DNA of 21,418 bases from a virus. Within the stretch, counting starts at the first letter, position 1. Each line of letters begins with the position of its first letter. Below are positions 6,862 to 13,305 of this stretch, in pieces. The translations under genes and the position numbers were made by a program. The stretch lies in IMG/VR virus record IMGVR_UViG_3300046003_007668, positions 1 to 21,418 of that record. One strand, 5' to 3'. Below the pieces are notes generated by a model. The model was not told the origin of the DNA and did no database searches. It saw nothing but the letters and a program-made list of their open reading frames with translations.

Positions 6862-7458
6862 ATGAATAAAGTTTATATTCTACTTGATCGTTCTGGTTCA
6901 ATGGCTTCAATGTGGAAGCAAGCCATTGACGGTATCAATTCTTATGTAAGGAATATTGAAAATACCCAAATTATGATTGCTGCTTTTGATACAGTTGATT
7001 ATACAGTTGTAAGAAATTGCACAAAGGAAAACTGGGATCCATTAAGTTATAATGAAATTACTCCCCGTGGTGGAACTCCACTTCTAGATGCTTCTGGTAG
7101 AATCATGTGGTCTATGCATGATTCTAAGGCTAAAAGAGCAATCTTAGTTGTAGTCACTGATGGGCATGAAAATTCATCAACCAAGTTCAAAGCATCTGAA
7201 ATCAAGGACATGACTAAGAAGTTGACAACTGATTTAAATTATGATATAGTCTTCCTAGGTGCTAATTTTGATGGCATTGGTGAAGTTGCAAATAAAAATT
7301 TCGGGTGGAGTGACCAATCTAGAATGGTGCAAACCTCTGTTAGAGGATTTGGTGATGTAATGGTTGGTCTAAGCGCTAAGACCTCAGATTATTTTACCAC
7401 TGGTGCAAAAGCCACTGCATTATATAATGCAGATGAATTAAGTAAAGCAAAGTCCTAA
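6862..7458 (+). CDS. von Willebrand factor A domain protein
   Basis: 198 residues from ATG 6862; an upstream in-frame ATG at 6805 lies inside the previous gene and lacks conservation. The MIDAS metal site is visible: D-x-S-x-S in 'LLDRSGSM' (~6-13), a Thr in 'TPRGGTPLLDA' (~69-79) and Asp in 'VVVTDGHENS' (~98-107). A vWA domain fills nearly the whole protein. Such stand-alone vWA proteins occur beside replication genes in several T4-like phages; they usually mediate Mg-dependent protein contacts. GGAAAG lies ~10 bases before the start. The partner is unknown; possible roles are chaperone-like assembly or inhibition of a host complex. Confidence 0.85.
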   Translation: MNKVYILLDRSGSMASMWKQAIDGINSYVRNIENTQIMIAAFDTVDYTVVRNCTKENWDPLSYNEITPRGGTPLLDASGRIMWSMHDSKAKRAILVVVTDGHENSSTKFKASEIKDMTKKLTTDLNYDIVFLGANFDGIGEVANKNFGWSDQSRMVQTSVRGFGDVMVGLSAKTSDYFTTGAKATALYNADELSKAKS

Positions 7459-7477
7459 TAGGAGATTATATTATATC

Positions 7478-8128
7478 ATGAAGCTAAGTGCCCGTACTCT
7501 ACATCTACTAAAGAACTTCAGCACAATCAATCCTTCCATTGTGCTGAAGCCGGGAGGGATTGCAACAACAATCTCTCCTAACAAGACTATTCTAGCCCGT
7601 GCATCCATTGGTGACGAAATTCCAAATGTTGTAGCAATTTATAATCTCAGTAGGTTTATTTCTACACTATCATTATTTGAAAATCCTGATTTGGATTTTA
7701 GTGATAAGTCCGTCCGAATTTCCGATGGAAATCGTAGTGTTGTGTATCATTATGCTGATGCATCTATTATTATGGTGCCACCTGAAAAGCAAATTAAGCT
7801 TCCATCAACAGATGCTGAATGCTTTATTACCAATAAGGACTTTCAGAATATCACAAAAGCACTTAGTGTTCTAGGTCTACCAGAAATTGCCATTGTTGGC
7901 GATGGTGAAAATATTTCACTGCAAGCAATTGATACCAAGAATCCAGCGGATACATTCAGTATTATTGTTGGTCAATCTTCAAATGTTTTTCGTGCCATTT
8001 TCAAGTCCGAAAATCTCAAAATTATGGATGGTGATTACACCGTATCTATTTCCTCTAAAGGTATTTCTCAGTTTGTTGGTACTGAGGTGTCTTATTGGAT
8101 TGCGGTTGAGGCTACTTCTACTTTTTAA
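7478..8128 (+). CDS. 45: Sliding clamp, DNA polymerase accessory protein gp45
   Basis: 216 residues, close to the T4 gp45 length (~228). 'MKLSARTLHLLKNFSTINPSI' aligns directly with the gp45 N-terminus, and 'VAIYNLSRFISTLSLF' and the C-terminal 'YWIAVEATSTF' also match. It forms a trimeric ring on DNA that tethers polymerase and, in T4, activates late transcription with gp33 and gp55. TATAAATA words elsewhere in the window are in line with that late system. GGAG lies 13 bases before the ATG with an AT-only spacer, a slightly long gap of the kind that T4 RegA can occupy (inference). A hairpin follows the stop. Confidence 0.95.
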   Translation: MKLSARTLHLLKNFSTINPSIVLKPGGIATTISPNKTILARASIGDEIPNVVAIYNLSRFISTLSLFENPDLDFSDKSVRISDGNRSVVYHYADASIIMVPPEKQIKLPSTDAECFITNKDFQNITKALSVLGLPEIAIVGDGENISLQAIDTKNPADTFSIIVGQSSNVFRAIFKSENLKIMDGDYTVSISSKGISQFVGTEVSYWIAVEATSTF

Positions 8129-8137
8129 TTGAATTGT

Positions 8138-8162
8138 GTGCCTAATCTTATGGATTAGGCAC
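8138..8162 (+). terminator. Hairpin between clamp and clamp-loader genes
   Basis: A perfect 10-bp stem, GTGCCTAATC at 8138-8147 with GATTAGGCAC at 8153-8162, has a 5-base loop and is followed by TTTATT. It sits in the only sizeable gap of the replication operon. It may act as a partial terminator or RNA-processing/stability element that lets clamp be made in excess over loader, which matches the known need for more gp45. The U-run is short, so termination is probably incomplete. Confidence 0.55.
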
Positions 8163-8181
8163 TTTATTATGGAGATTGTGA

Positions 8182-9120
8182 ATGCTTGAACATATTCAGT
8201 GGGTTGAAAAGTATCGTCCAAAGAAGGTAGCAGATACCATTCTTCCGTGCGAGCTTAAGTCAATCTTTCAGGGATTTGTAAATGCTGGTAATATTAATAA
8301 CATGACTCTAGCAGGCGGTGCAGGTGTTGGTAAAACAACTATTGCACGTGCCATGCTAGAGGAACTTGGTTGTGATTATATTGTTATCAACGGTTCAATG
8401 AACGGTAATATTGATACACTACGAAATGAAATTCTACAATTTGCTTCATCTGTTTCACTTATGGGTGGCAGAAAGTATGTCATTCTAGATGAGGCTGATT
8501 ATCTTAACCCAAACTCTACACAGCCAGCTCTTCGTAACTTTATGGAAGAGTTTTCTAAGAACTGTGGTTTTATTCTTACCTGCAATTATAAAGATCGAAT
8601 TATTAAACCACTACATTCTCGAGCACCAATTATTGAGTTTCGTATTCCAAAGAAAGAAATGCCAAAACTTGCTACACAATTTATGAAGCGAGTGGAGATG
8701 ATTCTTACTACTGAGAATGTAAACTATGATAAACAGGCAGTTGTGGAAGTCATCCAAAAATTCTTCCCTGATTGGCGCCGAATCCTAAATGAACTCCAGA
8801 CATACTCAATTAATGGTAAAATTGACTCTGGTATTTTTAGTTCTTTCACCACTTCCACAGTGAAGGAAGTGATTGGTCATTGCAAGACTAAAAACCTAGA
8901 AGGCATCCGTAAGTGGATTCATGATAATTCGGATTCTGATTCAACATCAATCTTTAGGGCTGTTTATGACAACTCTTGTGAACTATTCACAAAACGTTCT
9001 ATTCCAGCTTTAATTTTAAAGATTGCTGATTATCAGTACAAGGCGGCATTTGTTGCCGATTCCGAGATCAATCTCATGGCTTTCTTTGTTGAAATTTGCA
9101 TGGAGTGTGAATTTGTATGA
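8182..9120 (+). CDS. 44: Clamp-loader ATPase subunit gp44
   Basis: 312 residues, near the T4 gp44 length (319). 'WVEKYRPKKVADTILP' is the standard clamp-loader start. Walker A is 'GGAGVGKTT' (~45-53) and Walker B 'YVILDEADYLN' (~94-104). Sensor 1 is near 'FILTCNYKDRI'. The arginine-finger SRC motif reads 'HSRAP', keeping Ser-Arg but not Cys. The C-terminal third is the helical collar domain. Four copies with one gp62 open and load the clamp using ATP. GGAG lies seven bases before the ATG. The stop overlaps the next gene as ATGA. Confidence 0.96.
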   Translation: MLEHIQWVEKYRPKKVADTILPCELKSIFQGFVNAGNINNMTLAGGAGVGKTTIARAMLEELGCDYIVINGSMNGNIDTLRNEILQFASSVSLMGGRKYVILDEADYLNPNSTQPALRNFMEEFSKNCGFILTCNYKDRIIKPLHSRAPIIEFRIPKKEMPKLATQFMKRVEMILTTENVNYDKQAVVEVIQKFFPDWRRILNELQTYSINGKIDSGIFSSFTTSTVKEVIGHCKTKNLEGIRKWIHDNSDSDSTSIFRAVYDNSCELFTKRSIPALILKIADYQYKAAFVADSEINLMAFFVEICMECEFV

Positions 9121-9590
9121 GCCAAACATCAACCCTATTTGGGATTGTAGAGCATAGGGAAGAGCCAACTGAAAAATCCACCCTTAATGTGTGGACTTTC
9201 ATTGGTGATATCTCAAAGGATAAACAATATCTTTTAGATGATAATACAGCACGTCTATATGAGCCATGGATTGTAAATAAATCTTTTATGGCGCATCCAG
9301 ATACACTGGTGTTTGCAGAACAAGCAAATAGAATGCATCATTTAGATAAAAAGTTGCAACATGACTTCATGTTTTATTCCGTTGAAGCACGAGCCAAAAG
9401 GTATAAACCATGGCTCAAAAAGACTGAAGCTGAAAAGAAGGAGCTAAAACTCCTTCAGGATATTTCAAAAGTTGTCAGTCTCAATCTACAAAGAACCAAG
9501 CAATTTTGGAAAGTTCTTAATCAGGATCAGCGGAAAGAGTTTGTGAGTAAATTTATTACTCCGGATTCTAAAAATGATAAAAGATTATAA
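9117..9590 (+). CDS. 62: Clamp-loader small subunit gp62-like
   Basis: 157 residues, shorter than T4 gp62 (187). It is recognised by position (44-62-regA order, ATGA overlap with gp44) and by the pattern 'YEPWIVNKSFMAHPDTLVFA', 'MHHLDKKLQHDFMF' and 'KRYKPWLKK', which resembles gp62 of marine and other distant T4-like phages. The C-terminal part is Lys-rich and helical, as expected for the subunit bridging the gp44 tetramer. The first 25 residues are not obviously conserved. No catalytic motif is expected, because gp62 is non-ATPase. Confidence 0.85.
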   Translation: MSQTSTLFGIVEHREEPTEKSTLNVWTFIGDISKDKQYLLDDNTARLYEPWIVNKSFMAHPDTLVFAEQANRMHHLDKKLQHDFMFYSVEARAKRYKPWLKKTEAEKKELKLLQDISKVVSLNLQRTKQFWKVLNQDQRKEFVSKFITPDSKNDKRL

Positions 9591-9628
9591 AAAAATAAAT
9601 ATATAGTCTTTTATTGTGAGGAATGACT

Positions 9629-10024
9629 ATGACTATTTTAAATACATTTTTGGAAATAAAGCTAGCTGAAAACGAAGATTTCTTAAAGGTAAAAGAAACT
9701 CTGACTCGTATGGGTGTGGCTTCAAAGAGAGATAAGATTCTTTATCAATCTTGCCACATATTACACAAACAAGGGCGCTATTATATAGTGCACTTCAAAG
9801 AACTTTTTGCACTTGATGGTAAACCAACAGATTTTACTCATGAGGATTGCTCTAGAAGAAATACCATAGCTAGACTTTTGGAAGATTGGAATCTAATAAA
9901 AATTATAAACAAAGATATAATTGAAGATATGATTCCATTAAGTCAAGTTAAAATCATCTCATTTAAAGAAAAAGAAATGTGGACGTTAACTAGCAAATAT
10001 AGCGTTGGTAAAAAGAAATTTTAA
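9629..10024 (+). CDS. regA: RegA translational repressor
   Basis: 131 residues from ATG 9629. The track-like ATG at 9623 overlaps the GAGGAA ribosome site, while 9629 is seven bases from it, so 9629 is the better start. The match to T4 RegA is strong: 'EDFLKVKETLTRMGVASKRDKILYQ' (written in two parts: EDFLKVKETLTRMG, then DKILYQSCHIL), 'GRYYIVHFKELF' and 'ARLLEDWNLI'. RegA binds start regions of early mRNAs, including those for clamp and loader genes, and blocks ribosome entry. The N-terminus is ~10 residues longer than T4 RegA. It closes the replication cluster as in T4. Confidence 0.95.
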   Translation: MTILNTFLEIKLAENEDFLKVKETLTRMGVASKRDKILYQSCHILHKQGRYYIVHFKELFALDGKPTDFTHEDCSRRNTIARLLEDWNLIKIINKDIIEDMIPLSQVKIISFKEKEMWTLTSKYSVGKKKF

Positions 10025-10039
10025 TGGAAGCAATATATC

Positions 10040-10375
10040 ATGTTTTCTTGGTTTAAAAAGAAGCCCAAACAATTTGAGAGGAAAGAACTTGAGCTTATTG
10101 CCCAAATTCTTTTCCCCTCACTTGAGACTAGAATTGATAAAGATGGAAATGTCTATCAGATAGATAAGTCAGTAGACACTAATTTGGAATCAATTTTATA
10201 CGAACTTCAAGATGGCAATAATGATCGAGTATCGCATGACTCTTTAAATAGCGTCATAGGGCGACTTATTGAAGTACGTAAGATACTAGATGTCTATCCA
10301 GAATTGGATAAAAAAACTAAGTACATTATCGTTGATGATGACGTAAAAAGAAATATAGCTGACTCTATAGAGTAG
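10040..10375 (+). CDS. Hypothetical protein downstream of regA
   Basis: 111 residues, not recognised. The first ten are basic and aromatic (MFSWFKKKPKQ), then a mixed charged helix-rich body with 'LFPSLETRIDKDGNVYQIDKSVDTNLES'-type alternation (a short hairpin-like strand region) and an acidic C-terminus. No membrane span or enzyme motif. It is the last rightward gene of the block: its stop overlaps the end of the convergent deaminase gene by 11 bases, and a short palindrome (ACTCTATAGAGT) covers the end. Confidence 0.65.
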   Translation: MFSWFKKKPKQFERKELELIAQILFPSLETRIDKDGNVYQIDKSVDTNLESILYELQDGNNDRVSHDSLNSVIGRLIEVRKILDVYPELDKKTKYIIVDDDVKRNIADSIE

Positions 10376-10760
10376 CATATCCATCATCAGTTGAATAGAC
10401 TACATTCTTGATGTTAAAACTAACAATGGCTCGCATACATCCTACACAGGGTTTTGCGAGCCCATTTGTTTCAACTCCATTTACCTTCTTGCTCCGATAG
10501 ATGTAGAGAGTGCTGCGCTGCAAATCCTCAACACTAGTGCACTTGAGTGCATTCTTGATAGCATCAATTTCTGCATGAAGAAAAATACATTCCTCATTCT
10601 TACCAAACTTGGCTTGAAATGGGTGACTCTTTCGCTTATTAAAACCAAATGAAAGAATGTTGTTCTTAAGAACAACACACGAAGAAATCCTGGCGCCTGC
10701 TACCTTCTCAAGGGAAGTAGAAAGCTTAGCCAGGATACTCATATAATGATCATGCTTCAT
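10365..10760 (-). CDS. Cytidine/dCMP deaminase-family protein
   Basis: 131 residues on the minus strand. Zinc site: 'FLHAEIDAIKNAL' (HAE) and 'KPCVGCMRAI' (PCxxC), both intact, so activity is expected. It differs from the deaminase at 5159-5608 (HGE, no shared flanks) and resembles the broader tRNA/cytidine/dCMP deaminase group with an insertion 'FGFNKRKSHPFQAKFG'. The substrate could be dCMP, a modified dCMP or another cytosine compound; this cannot be decided by eye. An internal Met (residue 7) is an alternative start. It is the last gene of a leftward operon and converges on the gene ending at 10375. Confidence 0.85.
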   Translation of the reverse strand: MKHDHYMSILAKLSTSLEKVAGARISSCVVLKNNILSFGFNKRKSHPFQAKFGKNEECIFLHAEIDAIKNALKCTSVEDLQRSTLYIYRSKKVNGVETNGLAKPCVGCMRAIVSFNIKNVVYSTDDGYATL

Positions 10761-10766
10761 TTTATT

Positions 10767-10979
10767 TTAGTCCAAATATTCCATAGAACTAATGCGTGTT
10801 GGCCAACAACCATCATTATTTACCCAACCCCAGTGATTATCGGCTGGATTAGATTCATTCATACCATATTCATATCGTTGTTGCACAGTTAGTGCATCTT
10901 CTAAAGTGTATACTTCCATAATTTTAAGCCATCCATACCCATGGCAAGTTTTACCCCAACTTTCTATACTATAGTACAT
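10767..10979 (-). CDS. Hypothetical small protein
   Basis: 70 residues from the ATG at 10979, which follows the upstream gene's TAA by one base. A longer start at 11003 would overlap that gene by about 20 bases. The sequence is rich in Trp, Tyr and Gly ('MYYSIESWGKTCHGYGWLKIM', 'ADNHWGWVNNDGCWPTR'). A middle helix 'YTLEDALTVQQRYEYG' resembles small phage proteins with an EDA-type pattern. No family with known function is recognised. It is six bases upstream of the deaminase gene, in the same unit. Confidence 0.65.
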   Translation of the reverse strand: MYYSIESWGKTCHGYGWLKIMEVYTLEDALTVQQRYEYGMNESNPADNHWGWVNNDGCWPTRISSMEYLD

Positions 10980-10980
10980 T

Positions 10981-11136
10981 TTACTTACCCGAAATGCGTT
11001 CATTTGTAGCTGAACAAATCGTGATTCCGACGTTGCCAGTCATTATGTACATACTTACAATTGAAAAAAAAGATACAATATATGAAAGCATTACAACTGT
11101 GACAATAGTACTAAAGAAAATTTTAAGAAATGGCAT
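10981..11136 (-). CDS. Small membrane protein, 51 residues
   Basis: The ATG at 11136 comes directly after the stop of the upstream gene (TAAAATG). An upstream in-frame start at 11226 would lie inside that gene and is rejected. The protein is MPFLKIFFSTIVTVVMLSYI followed by a further hydrophobic run to about residue 34 and a polar tail ending NERISGK. This is one long or two short membrane spans. It could be an inner-membrane toxin-like, exclusion or lysis-modulating peptide; nothing identifies which. Confidence 0.65.
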   Translation of the reverse strand: MPFLKIFFSTIVTVVMLSYIVSFFSIVSMYIMTGNVGITICSATNERISGK

Positions 11137-11137
11137 T

Positions 11138-11509
11138 TTAATTCTCCAGTTCTGCAATCTCATTTTTGATGCGCTCGAGTTCAGCCTTAAGGTCCTTGAC
11201 TTTCTTATGATTATTCTTGAGTTCATTTACACTATCAGCAGTAATCTTCTTAATCTTCTTGGAAGAATAAGCCTCAATATTTCCACCAGAGCCCCAATTA
11301 TACCATCCGGGGAGTAGAACTACATAATTAATCACATCTTCGAGCTTACCCTCAAAGATACCAAGCTCCGGTAGGTTATGAGAACCACCCATATCACAGT
11401 TAGGATCTTCACCACGGGCTTTCCAAAACCCATAATCTGATAGACTATGCTTTTCAAGCAGTCGACTACCAGACCAACCGTTCATAAACTTCTTGACATG
11501 TTCGTTCAT
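11138..11509 (-). CDS. Conserved phage protein with C-terminal coiled coil
   Basis: 123 residues from ATG 11509. A longer start at 11527 would place the AAGGG ribosome site inside the coding region. The N-terminal ~75 residues contain 'YGFWKARGEDPNCDMGGSH', 'PELGIFEGKLEDVINYVVLLP' and 'WYNWGSGGNIE', a pattern I have seen in small phage proteins (RGEDPNxDxGG...EGKxxDVxxYAxxLPGxxxWGxGG) of unknown role. Residues ~92-123 form a heptad-like Lys/Glu/Leu coiled coil, suggesting oligomerisation. It shares its leader pattern (A-AGGG-ACACACG-ATG) with the gene at 12501. Confidence 0.7.
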   Translation of the reverse strand: MNEHVKKFMNGWSGSRLLEKHSLSDYGFWKARGEDPNCDMGGSHNLPELGIFEGKLEDVINYVVLLPGWYNWGSGGNIEAYSSKKIKKITADSVNELKNNHKKVKDLKAELERIKNEIAELEN

Positions 11510-11541
11510 CGTGTGTCCCTTATTCATTGTATTAAGCTTTA

Positions 11542-11760
11542 TTACCGTTCACTATAGTGCTTGGTGGCACACTTTTGCGCCCAGTCAATATTTTCGGTAA
11601 CAATTGTCTCAAGTGCAATCCGCTGCTTTTTGCTGAGCTTGATATCCTGGTTATGCATCAAATCATTAATCATCGACTGCATCCAACCTAGAGCGTAGTC
11701 GGAGCCGACGTCGCCACGGAGGATATCGGAAAGCTTTTCAAGCTGCGGAAGAATTGTCAT
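11542..11760 (-). CDS. Hypothetical small protein
   Basis: 72 residues from ATG 11760. The open frame extends back to 11865, but that stretch holds this gene's promoter (-35 at 11808-11813, -10 at 11785-11790), so it is not coding. AAGGG lies seven bases before the ATG. The protein is helical: 'LPQLEKLSDILRGDVG', 'LGWMQSMINDLMHNQD' and 'LSKKQRIALETIVTENIDWAQK'. I do not recognise the family. The gene has higher GC and less AT-biased codons than the replication genes. Confidence 0.7.
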   Translation of the reverse strand: MTILPQLEKLSDILRGDVGSDYALGWMQSMINDLMHNQDIKLSKKQRIALETIVTENIDWAQKCATKHYSER

Positions 11761-11784
11761 GTTCATTCCCTTGTTCATAGTCAT

Positions 11785-11813
11785 CTTATAATCCAATCTG
11801 GGATTAAAGTCAA
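11785..11813 (-). promoter_or_regulatory. Sigma70-like promoter for leftward gene 11542-11760
   Basis: On the minus strand TTGACT (11808-11813) is followed after 17 bases by TATAAG (11785-11790), then a leader with AAGGG before ATG 11760. It lies in the gap between two small genes and gives a second start for the leftward operon. Confidence 0.75.
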
Positions 11814-12013
11814 CCCACAATCGCAACGCCACGAAAGTGAAGTCCAGCCTGAACGGCACGCTCACCTACCGCAACCGGGATGAACCGACCTTCGGAAGAG
11901 ACCGCCACAAAGCACTGGATGCCGTGGCTAGTGATTTCCTTCTGCAGCTTACGCTGAGCAGCGGCATAGGTGGCGTAGCCCTTGATGCCCTCGAAGGTGT
12001 TCAGATTGGTCAT
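11810..12013 (-). CDS. Conserved small phage protein
   Basis: 67 residues from ATG 12013; an ATG at 12031 belongs to the shared leader that carries GAGG. 'LNTFEGIKGYATYAAAQRKLQKEI' then 'GIQCFVAVSSEGRFIPVAVG' and 'GLHFRGVAIVG' form a compact alpha/beta pattern (helix with YAT-x-AAA-xRKL, then 'RFxPVAVG') common in small proteins of phages and of no known function to me. It is the first gene of the leftward operon, with a strong promoter at 12038-12066, so it is likely made very early. GC is higher than in surrounding genes. Confidence 0.72.
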   Translation of the reverse strand: MTNLNTFEGIKGYATYAAAQRKLQKEITSHGIQCFVAVSSEGRFIPVAVGERAVQAGLHFRGVAIVG

Positions 12014-12037
12014 ATCTGCCTCATTCATCATAGTCTC

Positions 12038-12066
12038 TTTATATCCCTACCCACTTTAAAAGTCAA
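12038..12066 (-). promoter_or_regulatory. Early-type promoter, leftward, with shared leader
   Basis: TTGACT (12061-12066) and TATAAA (12038-12043) with a 17-base spacer. The bases after the -10, GAGACTATGATGAATGAGG, are identical to those after the rightward promoter at 12445-12473. The two promoters diverge around the repeat region. Confidence 0.85.
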
Positions 12067-12146
12067 TCCCAACAAAATCAATGTGTTAGACTTAAGTGGT
12101 TGATATGATTACCAAAAATTTTTCAACTTTTTTTGAAAAAAATCAG

Positions 12147-12318
12147 ACCTAATCTTTTCAATAGGTTAGGTAAGAATACGTCTAAGATCGTGCTAAGTGG
12201 GCTAGGTGGATAATCCATATGACTGAGGCGGCTTAGACTGCCGAGAAACGTCTTGAGCGCCTAACCCATTGATATGATTGGGTTTTGGTAAAGTGCTAAC
12301 CTATTGAAAAGATTAGGT
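12147..12318. repeat. 23-bp perfect inverted repeat pair
   Basis: Positions 12147-12169 are the exact reverse complement of 12296-12318, 126 bases apart. Each arm is itself a weak hairpin (for example CCTAATC with GGTTAGG at 12148-12170). Both contain the CTAACCTATTGA word; the 12296 arm runs into TTTT. The copy at 12261-12284 is a variant with CCCA/TGGG changes that keep its own hairpin pairing. Confidence 0.85.
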
Positions 12319-12397
12319 TTTACCGTCTAGCGGCGCCCACGGCATCAACGGCACGAAAAAATCTCAACTTTTTTGAAAAATTATTTTTGAATCTTTT

Positions 12398-12432
12398 CAA
12401 TGGGTTAGGTCCAATCCGATGCTAACCCATTG
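12398..12432. repeat. 11-bp inverted repeat upstream of promoter 12445
   Basis: CAATGGGTTAG (12398-12408) and CTAACCCATTG (12422-12432) pair perfectly around 13 bases. It ends 12 bases before the -35 box of the rightward promoter, a position suited to an operator or an upstream hairpin. Confidence 0.8.
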
Positions 12433-12444
12433 ATATCCTTGCCA

Positions 12445-12473
12445 TTGACTTTTAAATCAGGTGGTGGTATAAA
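12445..12473 (+). promoter_or_regulatory. Early-type promoter, rightward, with shared leader
   Basis: TTGACT (12445-12450), 17-base spacer, TATAAA (12468-12473). It drives the gene at 12501. Even the start of the spacer (TTTAAA) and the leader GAGACTATGATGAATGAGG match the divergent leftward promoter, so the pair was probably duplicated or is under the same control. Confidence 0.87.
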
Positions 12474-12500
12474 GAGACTATGATGAATGAGGGTCACACG

Positions 12501-12686
12501 ATGAACGTCTACCAGGTTGAACTGGCTATCTCTTTAAAGGATCGTTGGGCCATTCTGCTGATGGAGGTAAACGCCACCACTGAGAATGAGGCTATGGATT
12601 TTGCGGTAGCCCAAGCCGAGGAATCCGAACTGGTTGTGTCGGTCAACGGTTGCACTTATCTTTATCCTTGTGAAACCCTAAACTAA
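12501..12686 (+). CDS. Hypothetical small protein
   Basis: 61 residues from ATG 12501. Earlier ATGs at 12480 and 12483 lie in the conserved leader, whose GAGGG is the ribosome site. Sequence: 'MNVYQVELAISLKDRWAILL', 'VNATTENEAMDFAVAQAEE', 'LVVSVNGCTYLYP'. The beta-strand, helix (ENEAMDFA...AE), beta-strand order resembles small phage ferredoxin-like proteins, but no specific family is recognised. GC and codon use are closer to the leftward small genes than to the replication genes. Confidence 0.7.
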   Translation: MNVYQVELAISLKDRWAILLMEVNATTENEAMDFAVAQAEESELVVSVNGCTYLYPCETLN

Positions 12687-12689
12687 GGG

Positions 12690-12717
12690 TTGACTTTTTT
12701 CCCTGAGCGTGTATAAT
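12690..12717 (+). promoter_or_regulatory. Sigma70-like promoter
   Basis: TTGACT (12690-12695), 16-base spacer, TATAAT (12712-12717, consensus). It starts a transcript over the 32-residue membrane peptide and the genes to 13669. Confidence 0.85.
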
Positions 12718-12748
12718 GGTTAGTGACCAAATAAGGATGGTATAGGTA

Positions 12749-12847
12749 ATGACTCGCCAAGGTGATGCTAATGCCTGCTGGTTCCTGCTCCATATCCTGG
12801 TGGCAGGTGCCTTTGCCTTTACCATGGTTCTGATTGGAGGTATTTGA
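12749..12847 (+). CDS. 32-residue putative membrane peptide
   Basis: MTRQGDANACWF, then a continuous hydrophobic span to the C-terminus (LLHILVAGAFAFTMVLIGGI). The ribosome site AAGGATGG is eight bases before the ATG, and the consensus promoter at 12690-12717 is just upstream. The last codons contain the GGAGG that serves the next gene, whose ATG is one base after this stop. That arrangement supports a translated peptide, but at this length chance is not excluded. It is the kind of gene missed by length cut-offs. Confidence 0.5.
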   Translation: MTRQGDANACWFLLHILVAGAFAFTMVLIGGI

Positions 12848-12848
12848 T

Positions 12849-13130
12849 ATGGCTAGCCGAAAGACTTTTCCAGTTGATGAATATAGGGTTAGGGTAAATT
12901 ATACCCTAGCTACTAGCTATATGCCTGCTAGCTATAGGCAAGGTTTGATTGACCTGCTCGAGCATATTCTACAATCATCTGGTAATTATAAGGGATTTAA
13001 GTATCTAGGTAAGGATGAAATGGGTGAAATGATTAAGGATCATCCTCCTGGGATCAATACACCAATTGAAGATCTAAGTCATGAGGAGCGGTTCCAGGGT
13101 ACTGATGACACCCGCCGTTACTATTTTTAA
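12849..13130 (+). CDS. Hypothetical phage protein
   Basis: 93 residues from ATG 12849 with GGAGG eight bases upstream (12836-12840). A TTG in frame at 12834 overlaps the preceding peptide and is not needed. Features: 'FPVDEYRVRVNYTLATSYMP', 'YRQGLIDLLEHILQSSGNYKGF', 'YLGKDEMGEMIKDHPPGIN' and an Arg-rich tail ending DDTRRYYF. It looks like a soluble alpha/beta protein. I know no function. Confidence 0.72.
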   Translation: MASRKTFPVDEYRVRVNYTLATSYMPASYRQGLIDLLEHILQSSGNYKGFKYLGKDEMGEMIKDHPPGINTPIEDLSHEERFQGTDDTRRYYF

Positions 13131-13131
13131 T

Positions 13132-13305
13132 ATGATTTGGGTTCAAGATAAGGTTTGGAATTTACCTCGGGTTGAGGTATATCGTAAAGTTTGGTATCAA
13201 GTATCTGATGAACTATCGGTTGCATTATCACTTGAACTACCACAGCAAATACCACATGTATTTTCCGATCAAATTGTTCATCAAATTCATGAGGATGAAT
13301 TATGA
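13132..13305 (+). CDS. Small W/V-rich repeat-like phage protein, copy 1
   Basis: 57 residues from ATG 13132, directly after the previous stop. 'MIWVQDKVWNLPRVEVYRKV', 'WYQVSDELSVALS' and 'SDQIVHQIHEDEL' show short V/W/Q-D-based repeats typical of phage proteins with 'VWDQV'-type reiterations, of unknown role. Its stop overlaps the next start as ATGA (13302-13305), so the pair is translationally coupled. Confidence 0.65.
   Translation: MIWVQDKVWNLPRVEVYRKVWYQVSDELSVALSLELPQQIPHVFSDQIVHQIHEDEL

Larger units (their letters stand above)
12067..12444. other. Repeat-rich non-coding region between divergent promoters
   Basis: About 380 bases with no supportable gene. It contains five copies, in both orientations, of a word CTAACCYATTGA (12147-12169 inverted, 12261-12284, 12296-12318, 12390-12410 inverted, 12422-12436). 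It also holds two AT-rich direct repeats built on TCAACTTTTTTTGAAAAA (~12122-12142 and ~12363-12380). GTCTAAG/CTTAGAC (12180-12186 and 12232-12238) can pair around the TGGATAATCCA palindrome. Candidate functions are a replication origin, a regulatory hub for the divergent promoters, or bidirectional terminators. Confidence 0.6.

Noticed and set aside
11837-12103. Rightward frame opposite the small leftward gene
   Set aside because: The leftward gene has a strong promoter, a ribosome site and a conserved pattern; this frame has none.
12111-12444. CRISPR array
   Set aside because: Repeats are in both orientations, unevenly spaced and partly diverged, without spacer-like unique segments or cas genes.
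12643-12825. Leftward frame opposite the promoter at 12690-12717
   Set aside because: It would run antisense through a consensus promoter and a likely membrane peptide gene and has no start signals.
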